The notes under the pieces were generated by a model. That model was not told the DNA's origin. It was given only the letters and a program-made list of their open reading frames with translations, and searched no databases. Shown here one piece after another: positions 5,159-8,668 of a stretch of DNA of 8,668 nt (the first letter of the stretch is position 1; each line of letters starts with the position of its first letter). A program made the translations under genes and the position numbers. The stretch is taken from assembly GCA_005792805.1 (NCBI GenBank), contig SXQV01000202.1:1-8668 (forward strand). Reading direction: 5' to 3'. Origin of the DNA: Methylococcaceae bacterium. Its GTDB lineage: Bacteria; Pseudomonadota; Gammaproteobacteria; Methylococcales; Methylococcaceae.

Positions 5159-5899
5159 TCAGCCCCGCTGCACGTCCCAATCTCCCCACAAGGTCTGTGC
5201 GGCCGCCAGCGCGGCGAGTACGGCGGTTTCGGTGCGCAGGATGCGCGGACCGAGTCGAACCGGGATGAAACCGGCTTGACGTGCCCAGTCGCGTTCGCGG
5301 TCGGCAAAGCCGCCTTCAGGGCCGGAGAGCAGGGTTACCCGGTCTTCGGGCGGCGTCAGCGAGGCAAGACTGGCGGTGCCTTGGGGGTCAAGCAATAGCC
5401 TTGACCCGGTTGGCTGTTCCAGCCAGTCTTCCAGCTTCAAGGGTTCATCGAGGATAGGGAGCCGATTGCGGCCACTCTGTTCGCAGGCGCTGCGGATAAT
5501 CCGTTGCCAGTGTTGCAGCCGGTGGCCTTTCTTGCCTTCGTCCAAGCGCACCACGCAATGTTCGGTCAGTAGTGGGGTGATGCGGCTGACGCCCAGTTCC
5601 ACGGCCTTTTGCAGGGCAAAATCCATGCGTTCCCCACGGGAAATGCCGAGCCCAAGGTGCGTGAACAACGGCGATTCCGTCTCGCGAAAGCGGCGGGCAC
5701 CAATGGCCAGCCAGACCCCTTCGCGGCTGGCGATTTCAACCCGCGCTTCATATTCCTGGCCGTCGCCGTTGAAGACGGTGAGTTGAAATCCCTTTTTTAG
5801 CCGGAGGACGGAGCGCAGGTAGTGTCCGCTGTCCTCGTCCAGTCGCAGGGTTGCTCCCTCGCTCAGCGACGCGTCGACGTAAAGTCGCGAAATGCGCAT
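5159..5899 (-). CDS. rsmE: 16S rRNA (uracil(1498)-N3)-methyltransferase RsmE
   Basis: The product, 246 residues from the ATG at 5899, is a SPOUT-superfamily enzyme that uses SAM to methylate N3 of U1498 in 16S rRNA in the assembled 30S subunit. Visible motifs are an N-terminal PUA-like region with HYLRSVLRLKKG (26-37), LGLGISRGERMDFALQKAVELGV (82-104, the stretch including the conserved RGERMD), ACEQSGRNRLP (138-148), and the knotted SAM-binding motifs LLSGPEGGFADRE (190-202) and LGPRILRTETAVLAALA (216-232). Length is close to that of the E. coli protein. The start at 5899 is preferred over a TTG at 5923 because homologues begin MRI-R and because it lies one base after the bioA stop. No good Shine-Dalgarno precedes it, so translation is probably coupled to bioA. 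It is the last gene of the minus-strand block; no clear terminator follows. Confidence 0.95.
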   Translation of the reverse strand: MRISRLYVDASLSEGATLRLDEDSGHYLRSVLRLKKGFQLTVFNGDGQEYEARVEIASREGVWLAIGARRFRETESPLFTHLGLGISRGERMDFALQKAVELGVSRITPLLTEHCVVRLDEGKKGHRLQHWQRIIRSACEQSGRNRLPILDEPLKLEDWLEQPTGSRLLLDPQGTASLASLTPPEDRVTLLSGPEGGFADRERDWARQAGFIPVRLGPRILRTETAVLAALAAAQTLWGDWDVQRG

Positions 5900-5900
5900 C

Positions 5901-7250
5901 TCAATGTTTCGTGGCGAGGTCAATGCCTTCGGCTGCGACCTCGGCCATCAGGCGGATTTCATCCGGTGTGATGACATAGGGCGGAATGAAGTAGATGACA
6001 TTACCCAGGGGGCGCAACAGGACGCCTCGGGTCAGGGCGTGACGGTAGACGTCGAGTCCTCGCCGCTCTTGCCAGGGGTAGGGTTCCCGCGAGGGTTTGT
6101 CCCTGACCATTTCGATGGCCAGGATCATGCCGGTTTGGCGCACCTCGGCGACATGGGGATGGTCGGTCAGCGGTGCCGTGGCGGCGGCCATCTGTGCGGA
6201 CAGCGCGTGATTGCGGGAAAGGGTGTTTTCACGTTCGAACAGATCCAGGCTGGCCAACGCGGCCGTGCAGGCTAGCGCGTTGCCGGTATAGCTGTGCGAA
6301 TGCAGGAAGGCTCGCTGGTTGACATATTCATCGTAAAAACCCGCGTAGAGGGTGTCGGTCGTTAGCACACAGGATAACGGCAGATAGCCGCCCGTCAGAC
6401 CTTTCGATAGGCATAGGAAGTCGGGTCGAATGGATGCCTGTTCGCAGGCGAACAGCGTGCCGGTGCGGCCAAAGCCCACGGCGATTTCATCAGCAATCAG
6501 GTGAACGCCGTGGCGATCGCAGGCGGCGCGTAACAGGGTCAGATAGACCGGATCGTACATGCGCATATTGCCGGCACATTGAACCAGGGGTTCGATGATC
6601 ACGGCGGCGGTTTCATGCGCGTGAAGAGCCAGCGCGGCCTCCATTGCTGCGAACTTGCGCTGGCTGTGCCCGGCCCAGGATTCGCCGGGCTCCCGCAGGT
6701 AACAGTCAGGGCTAGGTACCGTAACCGGCACCATCAGCAGTGGCGCATAGGTCTCTTTATACAGTGCGACATCACCTACGGCGAGCGCCCCCAGGGTTTC
6801 CCCGTGATAACTATTGCCGAGGGTGATGAATCGGGTTTTTGCCGGTTGTCCGATATTCCGCCAGTAGTGGTAGCTCATCTTGAGCGCCACCTCAACGGCG
6901 GACGAGCCATTGTCGGCATAGAAACAGCGGCTCAGACCGGGAGGGGCCAGTTGAACCAGGCGTTCCGCGAGCGTGATGGCGGGTTCATGGGTGAAGCCGG
7001 CCAGGATGACGTGTTCGAGCGAGTCGAGCTGATGCTTGATCGCGGCATTGATGCTTGGGTTGGCGTGGCCGAACAGATTGACCCACCAGGAACTGATGGC
7101 GTCCAGATAGCGGTTGCCGTCGAAGTCCTCCAGCCACACACCCTGTCCGCATCGAATGGGAATCATGGGCAGTGCCGCGTGATCCTTCATCTGGGTGCAG
7201 GGATGCCAGAGAACGGCGAGATCGCGTGCGGACCAGTCTCGGTTGGACAT
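5901..7250 (-). CDS. bioA: Adenosylmethionine-8-amino-7-oxononanoate aminotransferase (DAPA aminotransferase)
   Basis: The 449-residue PLP-dependent class III aminotransferase converts 7-keto-8-aminopelargonate to 7,8-diaminopelargonate, the antepenultimate step of biotin synthesis, with SAM as amino donor. Key features are WHPCTQMKDH (15-24), AISSWWVNLFGHANP (51-65), the cofactor phosphate-binding NGSSAVEVALKM (114-125), SYHGET (147-152, with the conserved Tyr148), the pyridine-binding D254 in LIADEIAVGFGRTG, the Schiff-base lysine K283 in LSKGLTGGYLPLS, HSHSYTGNALACTAAL (317-332) and R413 in LLRPLGNVIYF. Together these distinguish BioA from other class III enzymes. Length is normal. At the position of the active-site Tyr17 of the E. 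coli enzyme this protein has Cys18, as I recall for other gammaproteobacterial BioA. No other biotin genes are in the window. The ATG at 7250 has no clear Shine-Dalgarno and lies 12 bases after a T-rich terminator-like sequence; the stop is one base before rsmE. Confidence 0.96.
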   Translation of the reverse strand: MSNRDWSARDLAVLWHPCTQMKDHAALPMIPIRCGQGVWLEDFDGNRYLDAISSWWVNLFGHANPSINAAIKHQLDSLEHVILAGFTHEPAITLAERLVQLAPPGLSRCFYADNGSSAVEVALKMSYHYWRNIGQPAKTRFITLGNSYHGETLGALAVGDVALYKETYAPLLMVPVTVPSPDCYLREPGESWAGHSQRKFAAMEAALALHAHETAAVIIEPLVQCAGNMRMYDPVYLTLLRAACDRHGVHLIADEIAVGFGRTGTLFACEQASIRPDFLCLSKGLTGGYLPLSCVLTTDTLYAGFYDEYVNQRAFLHSHSYTGNALACTAALASLDLFERENTLSRNHALSAQMAAATAPLTDHPHVAEVRQTGMILAIEMVRDKPSREPYPWQERRGLDVYRHALTRGVLLRPLGNVIYFIPPYVITPDEIRLMAEVAAEGIDLATKH

Positions 7251-7262
7251 GTTGAAGCGACG

Positions 7263-7296
7263 AAAAAAGAAAGCCCCTGGCCGGAACCTCAGGCCC
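7263..7296 (-). terminator. Possible Rho-independent terminator after metF
   Basis: Read on the minus strand, an imperfect G+C-rich hairpin (7296-7274, with CCTG/CAGG or GGCC/GGCC as alternative stems) is followed by TTTCTTTTTT (7272-7263). The stems are short. The position, 55 bases after the metF stop and 12 bases before the bioA start, fits a metF terminator or a partial read-through signal. The U-rich stretch could also serve as an unstructured loading site for bioA translation, since no Shine-Dalgarno is present. Confidence 0.4.
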
Positions 7297-7350
7297 GACT
7301 ATAGCGCGGACGAATACGGTCTCCTCCGCTCCGTTAAGGTAACACAGGAC

Positions 7351-8211
7351 TCAAGCCGGGTTATCCAGCCCAAGGTTATTCCAGATACCCAGAACGGCAT
7401 CGGCCTGGTTGAGTGTGTAGAAGTGCAAGCCTGGTGCCCCCTGCTCCAGCAGGCGGCGGCATAAGTCTGAAATGACTTCCATGCCGAAGGCGCGGATGGC
7501 CTGCCGGTCATCGCCAAACACTTCCATCCGTTTACGCATCCAGCGCGGGATATCGGCGCCGCACATTTCCGAGAAGCGGGAGATTTGCGTGTAGTTGGTG
7601 ATCGGCATGATGCCGGGAACGATGGGGATCTCGATGCCGAGCTTCTCGCAATCGTCGATGAAGCGGAAATACGCTTCTGGATTGAAGAAATACTGGGTGA
7701 TGGCGCTGTTGGCACCGGCATCCACCTTGCGTTTGAAGTTGTTTAGATCGGCCTCCAGGTTCTGCGCCTGCGGGTGCATTTCCGGGTAGGCGGCCACTTC
7801 GATGTGAAAATGATCCCCGGTTTCCTCGCGAATGAACGCCACCAGTTCGTTGGCGTAGCGAAATTCGCCGGCGGACATCATGCCGGAGGGCATGTCGCCC
7901 CGGAGTGCCACGATGTGGCGAATGCCGTTGTCCTTGTAAGCGAGGAGTACGTCGCGGATATTGGTTCGGGTGGAAGCGATGCAGGAAATGTGTGGTGCCG
8001 CTTCCAGCCCCTGATTTTTCTGGATATCGCAGACGGTTTCGAAGGTTTTTTCCCGTGTTGATCCGGCGGCACCGAAAGTGACCGAGCAGAACCGTGGTTG
8101 CAGTGGTGCCAGTCGGGTCATCGCCCGGCTGAGGGATTCCTCGGCTTCGGGGCTACGGGCCGGAAAGAACTCCAGGCTGAAAATGCGGGGGTGTTTTTTT
8201 TGGGATTCCAT
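7351..8211 (-). CDS. metF: 5,10-methylenetetrahydrofolate reductase
   Basis: The 286-residue flavoenzyme reduces 5,10-methylene-THF to 5-methyl-THF, the methyl donor for remaking methionine from homocysteine; it uses FAD and is a cytoplasmic TIM barrel. Visible are FSLEFFPARS (11-20) with the catalytic glutamate E14, VTFGAAGSTREKT (44-56), APHISC (72-77), HIVALRGDMPSG (99-110) with D106, VAAYPEMHPQA (139-149), FKRKVDAGANSAITQYFF (159-176) with Q173, PIVPGIMPITNY (196-207), IPRWMRKRME (221-230) and GLHFYTLNQADA (261-272). Length and sequence are of the Pseudomonas-like type. It lies 97 bases downstream of ahcY, a classic pairing in the activated methyl cycle: AhcY frees homocysteine and MetF supplies its new methyl group. 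The start ATG has only a weak GTGG upstream. Codons 4-6 contain a run of eight A (8194-8201). Confidence 0.96.
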   Translation of the reverse strand: MESQKKHPRIFSLEFFPARSPEAEESLSRAMTRLAPLQPRFCSVTFGAAGSTREKTFETVCDIQKNQGLEAAPHISCIASTRTNIRDVLLAYKDNGIRHIVALRGDMPSGMMSAGEFRYANELVAFIREETGDHFHIEVAAYPEMHPQAQNLEADLNNFKRKVDAGANSAITQYFFNPEAYFRFIDDCEKLGIEIPIVPGIMPITNYTQISRFSEMCGADIPRWMRKRMEVFGDDRQAIRAFGMEVISDLCRRLLEQGAPGLHFYTLNQADAVLGIWNNLGLDNPA

Positions 8212-8245
8212 GAAGAACCACGTGACGTGTAGGGCGGAATGGCCT

Positions 8246-8260
8246 TGGCGGTTTCCGCCA
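8246..8260. repeat. Perfect short hairpin between ahcY and metF
   Basis: TGGCGG (8246-8251) and CCGCCA (8255-8260) are perfectly complementary with a three-base loop. It lies 34 bases upstream of the metF start and 14 bases from the larger hairpin at 8275-8303. No T-run follows on the minus strand, so termination is unlikely; an mRNA-processing, stability or regulatory role is possible. Confidence 0.5.
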
Positions 8261-8274
8261 GATAAACATGAATG

Positions 8275-8303
8275 CCGGGCGCCCCCGAGTGCGAGGCGCC
8301 CGG
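8275..8303 (-). terminator. Strong hairpin directly after the ahcY stop codon
   Basis: CCGGGCGCC (8275-8283) and GGCGCCCGG (8295-8303) form a perfect nine-base G+C-only stem with an 11-base loop, starting five bases after the ahcY stop on the minus strand. No U-tract follows; the next bases are GCATTCATG. It therefore lacks the second half of a Rho-independent terminator. It may pause transcription, partly terminate, or protect the 3' end of ahcY mRNA. Calling it a terminator is tentative; the stem itself is certain. Confidence 0.45.
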
Positions 8304-8308
8304 TGCCA

Positions 8309-8668
8309 TCAATAGCGGTAATGCTCCGGTTTGTAAGGTCCTTCCTGGGAGACGCCGATATAGGCGGCCTGCTCCCCGGTCAGCTGGGTGAGTTGCGCAT
8401 TGAGCTTTTTCAGCTGTAGCCGCGCTACTTTTTCGTCCAGGTGTTTCGGCAGCGTGTAGACCCCGACCGGGTACTTGCCGGATTCGCGCTCTTTCCAAAG
8501 CTCGATCTGGGCGATGGTCTGGTTGGCGAAGCTGGAGGACATGACGTAGGACGGATGCCCGGTACCGCAGCCCAGATTTACGAGGCGGCCCTTGGCCAGC
8601 AGGATGATGCGCTTGCCATCGGGGAAGATCACGTGATCCACCTGCGGCTTGATTTCTTCCCACTGGTA
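8309..8668 (-). CDS. ahcY: Adenosylhomocysteinase, C-terminal 119 residues (5' end outside window)
   Basis: This is the C-terminus of S-adenosyl-L-homocysteine hydrolase, the NAD-dependent enzyme that splits S-adenosylhomocysteine into adenosine and homocysteine and so relieves product inhibition of methyltransferases. The frame is open to the right edge and reads YQWEEIKPQVDHVIFPDGKR onward. Diagnostic motifs are LVNLGCGTGHPSYVMSSSFA with the active-site histidine, LPKHLDEKVA, and the closing GPYKPEHYRY, whose Lys and Tyr reach into the NAD site of the neighbouring subunit in family structures. The usual GCATGHPS is GCGTGHPS here, a mild Ala-to-Gly change. It is the first visible gene of the minus-strand block. 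Confidence 0.96.
   Translation of the reverse strand, partial: YQWEEIKPQVDHVIFPDGKRIILLAKGRLVNLGCGTGHPSYVMSSSFANQTIAQIELWKERESGKYPVGVYTLPKHLDEKVARLQLKKLNAQLTQLTGEQAAYIGVSQEGPYKPEHYRY

Noticed and set aside
5900..5923. Extended rsmE start (TTG at 5923)
   Set aside because: It overlaps bioA and adds eight residues not seen in homologues; the ATG at 5899 gives the usual MRI-type start and normal length.
6579..7304. Open frame of about 240 codons on the plus strand opposite bioA
   Set aside because: It is a shadow of the well-supported bioA gene on the other strand, with no recognisable domain.
8212..8308. SAH or SAM riboswitch in the ahcY-metF gap
   Set aside because: The two simple hairpins do not show the conserved core or pseudoknot pattern that I know for SAH or SAM riboswitches, and the gap is short.

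Overview
The window looks like chromosomal DNA from a GC-rich gammaproteobacterium. The AhcY, MetF, BioA and RsmE proteins resemble those of Pseudomonas and of sulfur-oxidising gammaproteobacteria, and from memory the pairs ahcY-metF and bioA-rsmE also lie close together in Pseudomonas aeruginosa. No rRNA, tRNA, CRISPR array, transposase or phage structural gene is visible, so the genus cannot be fixed from this sequence.

Left part (1-2191): the 3' end of a large, probably exported protein made of tandem cysteine-containing divergent InlB-type B-repeats. It is followed by about 640 bases without a gene, filled with repeats. These form two tandem units of about 290 bp (1573-1865 and 1896-2183). 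Each is bounded by inverted ends of about 23 bp, and each carries one copy of an identical 58-bp REP-like sequence. The ends differ between units yet match within a unit.

Middle part (2192-5158): a 537-residue protein with an AAA-ATPase-like domain and a C-terminal PD-(D/E)XK nuclease domain of unknown role, starting only 9 bases after the second repeat unit. Next come a GT4 glycosyltransferase resembling O-antigen mannosyltransferases (WbaZ type) and a short frame-broken remnant of a RelE/ParE-family toxin, squeezed between the glycosyltransferase and the convergent rsmE. This part and the left part have the character of accessory DNA.

Right part (5159-8668, all on the minus strand): a conserved housekeeping block read ahcY > metF > bioA > rsmE. 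The four products share S-adenosylmethionine (SAM) metabolism. AhcY removes S-adenosylhomocysteine, MetF supplies the methyl group that regenerates methionine, BioA uses SAM as an amino donor in biotin synthesis, and RsmE uses SAM to methylate 16S rRNA. bioA and rsmE are separated by a single base. Two hairpins lie between ahcY and metF, and a terminator-like sequence lies just before bioA.

No wholly new system is demonstrated. The points most worth following are the paired-end repeat units beside the AAA/PD-(D/E)XK gene, the toxin remnant, and the cysteine-paired repeat protein.
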